The notes: generated by a model from the sequence alone, not told the origin. Numbered from the stretch's first letter, positions 35,654 to 44,838 are shown. The stretch is 64,000 nt of DNA from JAJPKK01 sp963807015 (GCA_963807015.1 CAWEAS010000017.1:1-64000); one strand, 5' to 3'. Translations and numbers: made by a program.

Positions 35654-38115
35654 TTGACCGGCTGCGCGGCGCGATTACTCGATCGATTGGCCAAGCGGCG
35701 GAATTGACCGTACCAGCACCAGTTCGAAAGCCCATGTCGGAGAAGCTCGGCTGGAAGGCGGTCTCAGGCCGGCTTTTCCGAAAATACATGATGCTGTTTG
35801 GCATAGTGGTCGGTGTTCTTCTCATCAGCAACGAGATGCTTGAACTCTGGTTTTCCTATTCGGAGTACAAGTCGTCGTTCGTTCGCATCCAGAGCGAGCA
35901 GGCGGAGGCAGCATCGGCAAAGATTGAGCAGTTCGTCAAAGACATCGAGAGCCAGATCGGCTGGACGACGCAACTGCCATGGTCGGCCAGCACACTCGAT
36001 CAGCGGCAATTCGACGGTCTGCGGCTTTTGCGGCAAGTGCCCGCTATCACCGAGCTATCGCAGCTCGATTCTAATGGCATCGAGCAGCTGCGGGTTTCTC
36101 GGTTGGCCATGGATGTGGTCGGGAGCCACACCGACTTCTCTAAAGATCCAAAATTTACGCAGGCCGTGGCCAACAAGAGATACTACGGTCCGGTATATTT
36201 CTATCGCGAATCCGAACCGTACATGACGCTGTCCCTCGCCGGTACACGTCGTGACGCGGGCGTCAGCGTCGCCGAAGTCAATTTGAAGCTGATCTGGGAC
36301 GTTATCAATAACATCAAGGTCGGCAGCAACGGCAAGGCGTATCTCGTTGACAGAAATGGCCGTCTGATTGCGCATCCGGATATCAGTCTCGTGCTGCGCA
36401 ACACGGACATGACCGTTCTGCCCCAGGTCGCCGCGGCCTTGGCCCACGGCAATACGCGCACCAATTCCGGCGAGGCGGAAGAAGCGGTCGATCTGCAAAA
36501 CCATGAGGTCTTGACCGCCCACGCGCCCGTTCCCCCGCTTGGGTGGTTAATATTTGTCGAGCTGCCCATCGACGAGGCCTACGCCCCGCTCTACCGAGCG
36601 GTCCGGCGCTCGACGCTTTTGCTATTAGCCGGCCTGTGCCTTGCAGCCCTTGCAGGAGTATTCCTGGCGCGCAGGATCGTAGTGCCGATTCATGCCCTGC
36701 GGACAGGCGCAGCGAAAATTGGCGCCGGCGATCTATCACAACGGATCTCGGTCAAGACCGGCGACGAACTGGAGCTGTTAGGCGATCAGTTCAACAACAT
36801 GGCCGAGCAGCTTCAAGACTCGTATGCAGACCTTGAGCATAAGGTCGAAACACGGACCCGCGAACTCGCTAAATCCGTCGAGGAACTCCGCGCGCTCGGC
36901 GAAGTGAGCCAAGCCGTAAATTCCAGCCTGCAGCTTGAACGCGTGCTTTCAACCATTGTTTCGCGGGCGGTACAGATCTCCGGCACGGATGCCGGTGCGA
37001 TTTACGTATTCGACGAAGTAACGCGATTGTTCCGGCTTGCTGCGACCTTCGGAATGAGCCAGCAGATGATCGACGCTATCTCGGCTCAACGAGTCAGTTT
37101 AAGCGAGAGCCATATCGGTCCGGCGACCCAGCGGCGCACGCCGATTCAAGTGCTGGATCTTCGTGATGAGCCGATGACCAGCGTCAACAAAATCGTCCTC
37201 GAAGCCGGTTATCGGGCGCTTCTTGTCGTTCCACTCCTGCGCGGTGAGGTTATCGTCGGTGCGTTGGTCGTTCGGAGAACAGAGCCTGGTGCGTTTCCTG
37301 AATCGACGATCCGGCTCCTGGAAACCTTCGCTTCTCAATCGGTTCTCGCCATACAGAACGCGCGACTGTTTCATGAGATCGAGCAGAAAGGACGTCTGCT
37401 CGAAATCGCAAGCGAGCACAAGTCGCAGTTCCTTGCCAACATGAGCCACGAACTGCGAACCCCTCTCAACGCTATTCTCGGGTACACCGAGTTGGTGCTC
37501 GACGGTATCTACGGCGAGCCGCCGGCAAAGATGGGGGAGGTGCTGGCGCGCGTGCACAGCAATGGCCGCCATTTGCTTAGTCTCATCAATGACGTGCTCG
37601 ATCTTTCCAAGATCGAAGCCGGTCAGCTCACGCTCTCGCTGTCGGACTATTCGATCCAGGACATGGTGCAGAGCGTGGCCACGATCGTCGAACCCTTGGC
37701 GGAGGCCAAGAAGCTTGCGCTCGAGATTGCGATTGCCCCGGATCTACCACCGGGACACGGCGACGAACGACGCTTGTCACAGGTGCTGCTGAACCTCATG
37801 GGAAATGCCGTCAAGTTTACGGATTCCGGCAAGGTCGCAGTTGAAGCTTCCGCGGCTGACGGTGCATTTACACTTGCGGTTAGCGACACCGGGCCCGGGA
37901 TTGCCGAGGGTGAGGAGGCAAGAATATTCGAGGAATTTCAACAAGTGGATAGCTCGGCGACCAAGCAGAAGGGCGGAACCGGCCTCGGTCTCGCGATTGC
38001 AAAGCGCATTGTCGAAATGCATGGGGGACATATTTCCGTTCAGTCGAAGCTTGGTGTGGGTTCAACATTCTCTTTCAGCATTCCGGTCCGCGTGGAAAGC
38101 CAGGTCGATCTTTGA
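35650..38115 (+). CDS. Sensor histidine kinase with dCache, HAMP and GAF domains
   Basis: 821 residues. A membrane helix (YMMLFGIVVGVLLIS) leads to a periplasmic dCache-type sensor of about 250 residues (GKAYLVDRNGRLIAHPDISLV). A second helix, HAMP, a coiled coil and a GAF domain (ERVLSTIVSRAVQISGTDAGAIYVF) follow. HisKA is ANMSHELRTPLNAILGY (His about 600); HATPase motifs include NAVKFTDSG, DTGPGI and GTGLGL. It lacks its own receiver; two receiver-containing genes follow within 35 bp, so phosphoryl groups probably pass to the DivK-like protein and/or the receiver-cyclase. The ATG overlaps the stop of the deleted gene upstream. Confidence 0.92.
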   Translation: MIDRLRGAITRSIGQAAELTVPAPVRKPMSEKLGWKAVSGRLFRKYMMLFGIVVGVLLISNEMLELWFSYSEYKSSFVRIQSEQAEAASAKIEQFVKDIESQIGWTTQLPWSASTLDQRQFDGLRLLRQVPAITELSQLDSNGIEQLRVSRLAMDVVGSHTDFSKDPKFTQAVANKRYYGPVYFYRESEPYMTLSLAGTRRDAGVSVAEVNLKLIWDVINNIKVGSNGKAYLVDRNGRLIAHPDISLVLRNTDMTVLPQVAAALAHGNTRTNSGEAEEAVDLQNHEVLTAHAPVPPLGWLIFVELPIDEAYAPLYRAVRRSTLLLLAGLCLAALAGVFLARRIVVPIHALRTGAAKIGAGDLSQRISVKTGDELELLGDQFNNMAEQLQDSYADLEHKVETRTRELAKSVEELRALGEVSQAVNSSLQLERVLSTIVSRAVQISGTDAGAIYVFDEVTRLFRLAATFGMSQQMIDAISAQRVSLSESHIGPATQRRTPIQVLDLRDEPMTSVNKIVLEAGYRALLVVPLLRGEVIVGALVVRRTEPGAFPESTIRLLETFASQSVLAIQNARLFHEIEQKGRLLEIASEHKSQFLANMSHELRTPLNAILGYTELVLDGIYGEPPAKMGEVLARVHSNGRHLLSLINDVLDLSKIEAGQLTLSLSDYSIQDMVQSVATIVEPLAEAKKLALEIAIAPDLPPGHGDERRLSQVLLNLMGNAVKFTDSGKVAVEASAADGAFTLAVSDTGPGIAEGEEARIFEEFQQVDSSATKQKGGTGLGLAIAKRIVEMHGGHISVQSKLGVGSTFSFSIPVRVESQVDL

Positions 38116-38128
38116 AGCGGTAGGGCAC

Positions 38129-38494
38129 ATGGGCAAAAAGATTTTGGTAGTCGAGGACCAGGAGGACAATCGTCGGATTGTCCGCGATCTGCTTACCCAT
38201 GCCGGTTACGAAGTCATCGAAGTCGATGACGGTGAGCAGGCGCTGGGTGCTGCCGCCACTCATCGTCCCGATGTGATCCTGATGGACATTCAACTGCCGT
38301 TACTCGACGGCTACGAAGCAACCCGACTCATCAAGGCTGATCCGAACCTCAAGCATATTCCCATTATTGTCGTCACCTCTTATGCATTGAGCGGGGATGA
38401 AACCAAGGCGCGTGCAGCCGGTTGCGACGCCTATGTGGCAAAGCCGTTCAGCCCGAAGGCGCTGCTCGCTAAGATCCGCGAGTTCGCGCAATAG
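38129..38494 (+). CDS. Single-domain DivK-like response regulator
   Basis: 121 residues, receiver only: KKILVVEDQEDNRRIVRDLL, VILMDIQLPLLDGYEATR (phospho-Asp about 53), VTSYALSGDETKA, and KPFSPKALLAKIREF. The ATG at 38129 is in place; upstream in-frame codons overlap the kinase. It sits between kinase and receiver-cyclase genes and probably works as a shuttle or competitor in the phosphorelay, like DivK or CpdR. Confidence 0.9.
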   Translation: MGKKILVVEDQEDNRRIVRDLLTHAGYEVIEVDDGEQALGAAATHRPDVILMDIQLPLLDGYEATRLIKADPNLKHIPIIVVTSYALSGDETKARAAGCDAYVAKPFSPKALLAKIREFAQ

Positions 38495-38515
38495 GTCTCC
38501 AGTCGAGGCAAGATC

Positions 38516-39631
38516 ATGCACGATCCGCCGCGCATCCTGATCGTCGACGACAATGAAGCTAACCGCGACATTCTCGCGACCCGACTAACCACGCAGGGCT
38601 ACGCACTTTGCGAAGCTGCTGATGGCGAAGAGGCGATCGCCGCCGCAAAAATGCATTTGCCGGATCTCATCCTGCTGGATGTCATGATGCCCAAAATCGA
38701 CGGCATCGAGGTTTGCCGCCGTTTGAAAACTGACAGTGCACTTCCATTTACGCCCATCATCCTGGTTACCTCGAAGGGGGATACTAAAGACATCGTGGTC
38801 GGGCTCGACGCGGGAGCCGACGAGTACCTGACAAAACCCGTCGACCACGCAGCACTTGTAGCCAGAGTGCGATCTGTTCTGCGCCTCAAGGCCCTCCAGG
38901 ATCGGGTGGTAGCCCAAGCCGCCGATCTCACGAATTGGAATCGCACCCTTGAGCAACGGGTGGCCGAACAAGTCGCTGAAATCGAGCGAGTTGGGCGTCT
39001 GAAACGTTTTCTTCCCTCGCAGATCGCGCAGCTCGTGGTGTCCTCGGGACATGAGCGCGTGCTGGAGAGCCATCGTCGCGACGTTACTGTCCTGTTCTGC
39101 GACTTGCGTGGCTTTACGTCTTTTTCCGAGATTTCTGAACCCGAGGAAGTGATGCTCGTGCTGCGCGAGTATCACACCGCGTTGGGCATTCTCGTGGACA
39201 AATTCGAGGGTACGGTCGAGCGTTTTACCGGCGACGGTATGCTGGTTATCTTCAACGATCCTCTGCCGTGCTCCAATCCATCGGTACGCGCTGTGCAGAT
39301 GGCGATCGAGATGCGCGATGAAGTTGCGAAGCTGGCGGAAAAATGGAGCAGTTTCGGCCATGACATCGGCTTTGGCATCGGGATCGCGCACGGCTACGCA
39401 ACACTCGGTACCGTCGGATACGAAGGGCGGTTCCAGTATTCGGTGACAGGCAAGGTGGCAAATCTCGCTTCCAGGTTGTGCGACGAAGCAAAGAGTGGGC
39501 AAATTCTAATCGACGTCAAAGTGCTCAGTGCGGTCGAAAGGCTAGCGGACATCGAGCCTGTAGAAGACTTGATGCTTAAGGGCTTCAGCAGACCCGTAAA
39601 GGCATTCAATGTACGCAATCTTTTAGCATAA
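38516..39631 (+). CDS. Receiver-adenylate/guanylate cyclase (class III)
   Basis: 371 residues. The receiver domain (ILIVDDNEANRDIL, ILLDVMMPKIDG with phospho-Asp about 55, KPVDHAALVARV) is joined by a coiled coil to a class III cyclase. Cyclase motifs are VTVLFCDLRGFTSFSE (metal Asp), VERFTGDGMLVIFND (second Asp in GDG) and YSVTGKVANLASRL (transition-state Asn and Arg). Phosphorylation of the receiver would control cAMP (less likely cGMP) synthesis. Two cyclic-nucleotide-binding proteins and four Crp-type sites nearby make cAMP the obvious reading. 21 bp after the DivK-like gene. Confidence 0.92.
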   Translation: MHDPPRILIVDDNEANRDILATRLTTQGYALCEAADGEEAIAAAKMHLPDLILLDVMMPKIDGIEVCRRLKTDSALPFTPIILVTSKGDTKDIVVGLDAGADEYLTKPVDHAALVARVRSVLRLKALQDRVVAQAADLTNWNRTLEQRVAEQVAEIERVGRLKRFLPSQIAQLVVSSGHERVLESHRRDVTVLFCDLRGFTSFSEISEPEEVMLVLREYHTALGILVDKFEGTVERFTGDGMLVIFNDPLPCSNPSVRAVQMAIEMRDEVAKLAEKWSSFGHDIGFGIGIAHGYATLGTVGYEGRFQYSVTGKVANLASRLCDEAKSGQILIDVKVLSAVERLADIEPVEDLMLKGFSRPVKAFNVRNLLA

Positions 39632-39839
39632 GCCGCGTTTCGCAGGCGCGGCTGTGGGATCTGCTAGTCGCCCGATTTTGGGGGGATAGCGTCAGCGACG
39701 GCTTGGCACTTTCGGGTCATTGAGGGCGAGTGACGATTCGGTGCGCTGTCAGCCAAATGGTCTGACTGCCTTTGAAAGCGGCCGTTGGGATGACAAATCA
39801 TGTTCTGCAAGATGAGGCAGAGACGGCTAGGATACCCAA

Positions 39840-41954
39840 TTGAAATTAAACGCAGAATTGGTTGAGGACGCCCGCCGGCTGGTGGGCGACTGCCTGCTTT
39901 TTCGCGGCCTTGCGACTGACGAAAAGGATGCTCTTTTCGCCCACGTTCGCATTCGCAACTTTGCTGCGGGCGAAACGATCTTCTTGAAGGGGACGCCCGG
40001 CGACAGCCTGATGGCCGTGCTGAACGGAAATGTCCGGCTCAGCGTCGCTTCTCCCGATGCGGAAGCACTGGTCATTGCGATCCTGGGTACCGGCGAGATT
40101 TTCGGCGAGATTGCATTGCTTGATGGCAAGGCACGCACTGCCGATGCGACCGCCGCGACGGAGTGCAGCCTGGCGATGCTCGGTCGGAGCGAGCTCCTCT
40201 CATTTCTGGCGCTCCACCCGCGGGCGTGGCCCGACATCGTCGACATGTTGTGTGCTCGGTTGCGCAAGATAACCGAGCACGTTGCCGAGCTGGACGTACC
40301 GCAGCTCTTTCTTGCCCTTGAGCCGAAAGAACTAGAGCGCGTACGTCCATTCGGTGATGTCCGTCGTTATGGTGATGGCGAAGCGCTGTTCAGGTTAGGC
40401 GAAACCGGCCACGGCCTCTTCGTGATCCTGGCCGGCAAGGTCGATCTCGCGCGGCCCGACAAATCGGGTGGTCGCAAACGATTCCGTAGCTTCGGCCCTG
40501 GCGGGGTGATCGGCGAAATGGCTCACCTTGTAGGCCGACCGATGCTGGTGGACGCCTACGCGCAGGGACACGCGGAAGCCCTGGTCATCGCGCCTGATCG
40601 GCTGCGGGCGCTGCTGATAGCGGAAGCGGAACTTGGGCAGCGCATCATGCATGCGCTGATCTTGCGGCGCGTCGCATTGATCGAGAAAGGAACCGGCGGG
40701 CCGATCATCGTCGGCCACGCCGAGCATGGCGACGTGCTTCGGCTGAGGGGATTCCTCTCGCGCAACGGCCATCCGTGCCAGTGCCTCGATCCTGCAAGCG
40801 ATCCTGAAGCCGTTGCGTTGCTCGAGCGCTTTCGGATCGATCCCACTCGATTGCCGGTCGTGCTCTGCCCGGATGGGACGCTGCTGTTCAATCCAGCCGA
40901 GACCAAACTCGCGCGCTCGCTCGGCCTCGTGGGAACCATCGACCCTAATCGCGTCTATGACGCAGCGATCGTCGGCGCTGGGCCGGCGGGACTCGCCGCC
41001 GCGGTCTATGCGGCATCTGAGGGGCTCTCGATCCTGTTGCTCGATTGCCGCGCGTTCGGGGGCCAAGCCGGCGCCTCGGCGCGGATTGAGAACTATCTTG
41101 GCTTTCCGACCGGCATCACCGGCGCGGCCCTGATGGCGCGCGCATACGGCCAGGCTCATAAGTTCGGCATTGAAACCGCCATCCCCGCCGAGGTGATCGG
41201 GCTAAAACCTTCGGATGCCCCAGGCGAAGCACCTATCGAACTGAAACTCTCCGACGATGCGCAAGTCCATGCCCTCTCGGTGCTGATCGCCTGCGGCGCG
41301 CGCTATCGGCGACTCAAGGTCAAGAACCTCGAGGCATTCGAAGCGGCGAGCGTCCACTATTGGGCATCGCCCCTGGAGGCCAAACTGTGTGCCGGGCAGG
41401 AGGTCGTTCTCGTCGGCGGCGGCAACTCGGCCGGCCAGGCGGTCGTCTTTTTGGCTGCGAAATGCGCCAAGGTCTGGCTTCTTGTGCGCGGGCCGAACCT
41501 CGGATCGAGCATGTCGAGATATCTCGTCGAACGCATCGCCGGCCTTGCCAATGTGGAGGTGGTCACAGAGGCCGAGGTCACGGGTCTCGAAGGCGGCAGT
41601 GGCATTTTGGAAGCGGTGCGCTGGCGCAATCGCCCGTCTCCAGAAGAGGTGCGGCGACCCATTCGCCATCTCTTCCTCTTCATCGGCGCAGACCCGAACA
41701 CCGATTGGCTCAGAGGTTCGGGGGTATCGCTCGACGGCGATGGATTCGTACTGACGGGCACCGATGCCGGCAGCAATCGCAGCCCCTTGGAAACAAGTTG
41801 TCGCGGGGTTTTCGCGATCGGCGATGTGCGTTCTGGCTCGATCAAGCGAGTCGCAGCAGCGGTTGGCGAAGGCGCGCAAGTGGTGGCGGCGCTGCATGCG
41901 TTACGTGACCCACGTCGGGAACGCCACCTGTCCAATAACGCTTCCCGAATGTGA
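39840..41954 (+). CDS. Cyclic-nucleotide-binding / thioredoxin-reductase-like fusion lacking the CxxC
   Basis: 704 residues. Two cyclic-nucleotide-binding beta-rolls come first: residues about 15-135 (FGEIALLDGKARTADAT, phosphate Arg kept) and about 150-280 (IGEMAHLVGRPMLVDAY, Arg lost). A thioredoxin-like domain without active cysteines follows (about 290-370). The C-terminal part is a TrxR-type FAD/NADPH module: GAGPAGLAAAVYAASEG, FGGQAGASARIENYLGFP, LVGGGNSAGQAVVFL, and FAIGDVRSGSIKRVA. Where TrxR has CATC the text reads YWASPLEA, so no redox disulfide. It may be a cAMP-sensitive flavin reductase with an unknown acceptor. Its stop codon forms part of the Crp-type site at 41950. Confidence 0.88.
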   Translation: MKLNAELVEDARRLVGDCLLFRGLATDEKDALFAHVRIRNFAAGETIFLKGTPGDSLMAVLNGNVRLSVASPDAEALVIAILGTGEIFGEIALLDGKARTADATAATECSLAMLGRSELLSFLALHPRAWPDIVDMLCARLRKITEHVAELDVPQLFLALEPKELERVRPFGDVRRYGDGEALFRLGETGHGLFVILAGKVDLARPDKSGGRKRFRSFGPGGVIGEMAHLVGRPMLVDAYAQGHAEALVIAPDRLRALLIAEAELGQRIMHALILRRVALIEKGTGGPIIVGHAEHGDVLRLRGFLSRNGHPCQCLDPASDPEAVALLERFRIDPTRLPVVLCPDGTLLFNPAETKLARSLGLVGTIDPNRVYDAAIVGAGPAGLAAAVYAASEGLSILLLDCRAFGGQAGASARIENYLGFPTGITGAALMARAYGQAHKFGIETAIPAEVIGLKPSDAPGEAPIELKLSDDAQVHALSVLIACGARYRRLKVKNLEAFEAASVHYWASPLEAKLCAGQEVVLVGGGNSAGQAVVFLAAKCAKVWLLVRGPNLGSSMSRYLVERIAGLANVEVVTEAEVTGLEGGSGILEAVRWRNRPSPEEVRRPIRHLFLFIGADPNTDWLRGSGVSLDGDGFVLTGTDAGSNRSPLETSCRGVFAIGDVRSGSIKRVAAAVGEGAQVVAALHALRDPRRERHLSNNASRM

Positions 41955-41965
41955 CGTCGTTCACA
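41950..41965. promoter_or_regulatory. Crp-type site 2, upstream of RDP-repeat gene 2
   Basis: TGTGACGTCGTTCACA, a perfect TGTGA-N6-TCACA match; its TGA is the stop codon of the cyclic-nucleotide/TrxR-like gene. It is 114 bp before the ATG at 42064. Confidence 0.85.
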
Positions 41966-42063
41966 CTCAAACCCTGCCCCGAGGTCTACTGTCGCTATAG
42001 CCGCCGGGGCTGGCAATAAGGATCGCCTGATCCATGGATAGCCCTCAAAAGGGGAGTTTGAAC

Positions 42064-42420
42064 ATGAATTTGAAAACGTGGATGTCGACGGTCGCGCTCT
42101 CTGCCGTGGCGGTCGCATTTTTCGCTGTCGCTCCGGCTTCTGCGCAGTGCAATGATTTGGTGGCTCAGTCCAACTCGGACGCCCGCGACCCGGCCAATGC
42201 GCGGTTTGCAGAGCGCGACCCTGCTAATGCTCGGTTCGCTCAAGACGACTCTCGCGATCCGCACAACAGCCGCTTCGCCCAAGCGAGCCCTGATCAGCGC
42301 GACCCGCACGACAGTCGGTTCTCTCAGGGCGCCGGCCTATACGGTGATCCGGATAAACGCGACCCACACAATGACCGTTTGTCCAACGCGAGCGGCTGCG
42401 CGGATACACCGAAGAAGTAG
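42064..42420 (+). CDS. RDP-repeat exported protein 2
   Basis: 118 residues from ATG 42064 (GGGGAG ahead). Signal peptide WMSTVALSAVAVAFFAVAPASAQC with cleavage near SAQ. The repeat region alternates DPANARFA, DPHNSRFAQ and DPHDSRFSQ, then GAGLYGDPDKRDPHNDR and a short tail with one Cys (GCADTPKK). Two Cys in the mature part could bond. It shares the leader and a near-identical tail (GAGLYGDPDKRD) with protein 1. Downstream comes a hairpin and then the IS21 element. Confidence 0.8.
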   Translation: MNLKTWMSTVALSAVAVAFFAVAPASAQCNDLVAQSNSDARDPANARFAERDPANARFAQDDSRDPHNSRFAQASPDQRDPHDSRFSQGAGLYGDPDKRDPHNDRLSNASGCADTPKK

Positions 42421-42459
42421 CAAGGCGAAGATCTGCGCTCTCTGATGCGGACAGTAAAA

Positions 42460-42487
42460 GAGGCACTTGGGTCGGTCTGAGTGCCTC
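42460..42487 (+). terminator. Hairpin terminator after RDP-repeat gene 2
   Basis: GAGGCACT (42460-42467) pairs perfectly with AGTGCCTC (42480-42487); the tail CTTCTCCTGCTTT is only weakly T-rich. The stem matches the terminator after RDP-repeat gene 4. Confidence 0.6.
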
Positions 42488-42573
42488 CTTCTCCTGCTTT
42501 AAATGGGCTGATTGTCAAACGCCATCCGGAACTGCCCCCTTTGCGTCATGAAGAACTGCCCCCACCTTTGGGT

Positions 42574-43431
42574 TCATGATGTCGGTTGAAGGTTAGTTCC
42601 GCCGGTTGCTGGACGGAGGGAGGCGGAGCCGACCGGAGGCCCGTCGCCGACAGGCGGCTTGATGAGGCCACTCTTTCGCTTGGCGCGGAGCCGGTAGCTG
42701 TCGCCGCGGATGGTCAGCACGTGGCTGTGGTGCAAGAGGCGGTCGAGGATTGCGGTCGCGACCACCGGGTCGGCGAACACCATGCCCCATTCGGCGACGC
42801 TGCGGTTCGAGGTGATCAGCATGGCGCCGGTTTCGTAGCGCCGGCTGACCAGTTGGAAGAACAGATGCGCCGCGTCGGGCTCCAGCGGTAGGTAGCCGAG
42901 TTCGTCGACGATCAGCAGCTTCGGCTTCGACAGCGCCAACAGTTTCTCGTCCAGGCGCCGCTCACTGTGCGCCTTGGCGAGGCCGGCGACCAGCGTCGTC
43001 GCCGTTGTGAACTGCACCGTGTATCCTGCCAGGATCGCCTCTCGCCCGAGCGCGATCGACAAGTGCGTCTTGCCGACGCCTGGTGGGCCGAGCAGCAGCA
43101 CGTTCTCGCCATTGGCAATCCACCGTGACGCAGCCAGATCGCGGATCTGTTTCGGATCGATCGACGGCTGTGCTTCGAAGTCGAAGCCCGCAAGCTCCTT
43201 CACGGCCGGGAAGTGCGCGAGTTTCAGGGCCATCTCGATGCGGCGGTGATCCTTGCGGGTGATCTCACGCTCGCACAGCAGGATCAGCGTCTCACGCGCC
43301 GACAGGTTCGTACGCGCCGCCTCGTCGAGCAGGCTGTCAAGCTGGTCGCGGATACCGAAGAGCTGCAATCGCGCCAGCATGGCATCGAGCGGATCGGTCA
43401 GTGCTTCGGTCGCTTTCTTTGCGCGTGCCAT
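42574..43431 (-). CDS. istB: IS21 transposition helper ATPase IstB
   Basis: 285 residues from ATG 43431, overlapping the istA stop by one base (TGATG). DnaC-like AAA+ ATPase: Walker A LLGPPGVGKTHLSIALG, Walker B LLIVDELGYLPLEPDAAHLFF, sensor LITSNRSVAEW. It loads the IstA transpososome onto target DNA. The last 30 residues are element-specific. Confidence 0.95.
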   Translation of the reverse strand: MARAKKATEALTDPLDAMLARLQLFGIRDQLDSLLDEAARTNLSARETLILLCEREITRKDHRRIEMALKLAHFPAVKELAGFDFEAQPSIDPKQIRDLAASRWIANGENVLLLGPPGVGKTHLSIALGREAILAGYTVQFTTATTLVAGLAKAHSERRLDEKLLALSKPKLLIVDELGYLPLEPDAAHLFFQLVSRRYETGAMLITSNRSVAEWGMVFADPVVATAILDRLLHHSHVLTIRGDSYRLRAKRKSGLIKPPVGDGPPVGSASLRPATGGTNLQPTS

Positions 43432-44741
43432 CAGAAGCTCCCTCCGATCGCCGCTTCGTATTCGGCAAGAGGACGCAACAACGAGGGCGACAGAGACGAC
43501 GCCGATACCGTCGGTGCCGCGCTCTGTGGTCGGCAGACAGCGCCATCGCGACCGGCAACACCCTCGAGGTGGGCGGAATTGACGATCCGCAGACGGCGAC
43601 CCTCCGATTGCTTGTGGACTGCAACCTCGCATGTGCCATGACGGATGCGCACTTCGCCGGCCGCGACCGTCACTGCCACACGTTCGCCGATCAGCTGCCA
43701 CGGCACCGAGTAGCTGTTCGTGTCGATCTCGACAGCGCAATCGTTGCCAACGACGCGGGTCAGCTCGCGCAATAATCCGAATGACGGCCGCCCGCCGAGC
43801 GGCTTTAACCGGTGCGCCTCGTCACGCTCGAACCGGGCGATCGGCGCCTCGCCAGTCGTGCCGTGGATACGCATGTTCGCCACCCCATGCTCCCACTTGG
43901 CGAGATGCGCCTCGAATGCTTCCCAGCTCGCGAAGGAATGCCCCGCGATCGCGTTCTTCTTCACGTAGCCGACGCCGCTTTCCGTCTTGCCCTTCGTGCG
44001 CGCCCGATAAGGCGCGCAGGCGCGAGGACGAAAGCCCCAATGCTTCGCAAACGCGATAAGCTTGTCATTGAACTGAATCGATCGGCTCACCGCGTCGTGG
44101 CGCACAACGAGCGCACGCGGATTGTCCATCAGCACTTCCTCCGGAACGCCGCCGAAGGTCGTGAACGCGCTCTCGAGCCCCGCGAACCAGTGCTCCTGCT
44201 TCTCGGCCCGGAACGCACGCACGTGCAGCCGTCGCGAATGCCCGAGCGTCGCCACGAACACGAACGCTTTGATCTTCGCGCCGCCGATCTCCACCAGACG
44301 CTCGCCGAAGTCGATCTGCAGCTGTCGGCCCGGTGGCGTCTCGAACCGCGTCGTCGCCAGCGCCTCGGCCTTCAGCGCCTGACGATAGGGCCGCACGGCG
44401 CGTTGTAGTGTTCGCCGGCTGACCGCTACGCCTTTCTCGGCCAACAGATCCTGGCGCACCACATCCGCATTGCCGCGATGCCGGACGAACCTCTCGCGCA
44501 GCCAATCTTCATGACCGTCGAGCCTCTTCGGTCGCATCGGCGACTTGAACGGCTTCGCGCCGCCCGCCGCAACATAGTCCTTCACCGTGTGATGGCTGCA
44601 GCCCAGCTGCCGCGCGATCCGCTTCACACCCCACCCGCACGCCCTCAGGCGTAACATCTCCGCCACGTCGTCCGGCGTCTTCATCATCTGCCCCCGTGGA
44701 TCACTCCACGATGGGCTTTCCGTGATTCGCTCCTCGTTCAT
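43431..44741 (-). CDS. istA: IS21 transposase IstA
   Basis: 436 residues with an N-terminal HTH (LRLRACGWGVKRIARQLGCSHHTV) and a DDE integrase core: QIDFGE, EEVLMDNPRALV, GKTESGVGYVKKN (D, D, E). The C-terminal domain includes YSVPWQLIGERVAV. Start at 44741; an internal MMKTPDD at codon 19 could also initiate. No disruption seen, so the element may be active. Confidence 0.95.
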   Translation of the reverse strand: MNEERITESPSWSDPRGQMMKTPDDVAEMLRLRACGWGVKRIARQLGCSHHTVKDYVAAGGAKPFKSPMRPKRLDGHEDWLRERFVRHRGNADVVRQDLLAEKGVAVSRRTLQRAVRPYRQALKAEALATTRFETPPGRQLQIDFGERLVEIGGAKIKAFVFVATLGHSRRLHVRAFRAEKQEHWFAGLESAFTTFGGVPEEVLMDNPRALVVRHDAVSRSIQFNDKLIAFAKHWGFRPRACAPYRARTKGKTESGVGYVKKNAIAGHSFASWEAFEAHLAKWEHGVANMRIHGTTGEAPIARFERDEAHRLKPLGGRPSFGLLRELTRVVGNDCAVEIDTNSYSVPWQLIGERVAVTVAAGEVRIRHGTCEVAVHKQSEGRRLRIVNSAHLEGVAGRDGAVCRPQSAAPTVSASSLSPSLLRPLAEYEAAIGGSF

Positions 44742-44838
44742 TTGCTCTCTCCTCAGCTATCCAAGGAGGGGGCAATTCCTCATGACGCCGAGGGGGCAAT
44801 TTTCCATGGCGCGCGACAGGCTGATGGAGTATCTCGCA

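Larger units (their letters stand above)
42513..44818. mobile_element. IS21-family insertion sequence, complete, 2,306 bp
   Basis: Imperfect terminal inverted repeats of about 50 bp: the left end reads TGTCAAACGCCATCCGGAAC and the right end, reversed, TGTCGCGCGCCATGGAAAAT. Both then continue into GCCCCC and GCGTCATGA blocks, the multiple internal repeats typical of IS21. A perfect 7-bp target duplication GGCTGAT flanks it (42506-42512 and 44819-44825). It carries istA and istB on the minus strand, both intact. It separates the RDP-repeat gene 2 from the glycosyltransferase stop by insertion into a short gap. Confidence 0.93.

Noticed and set aside
35650..38115. Hybrid kinase call for this gene
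   Set aside because: The protein ends right after the HATPase domain; the receivers are in separate downstream genes.
39632..39660. Terminator after the cyclase gene (AGCCGCG...CGCGGCT)
   Set aside because: The stem is only seven pairs with a nine-base loop and no T-tract, too weak to list as a terminator.
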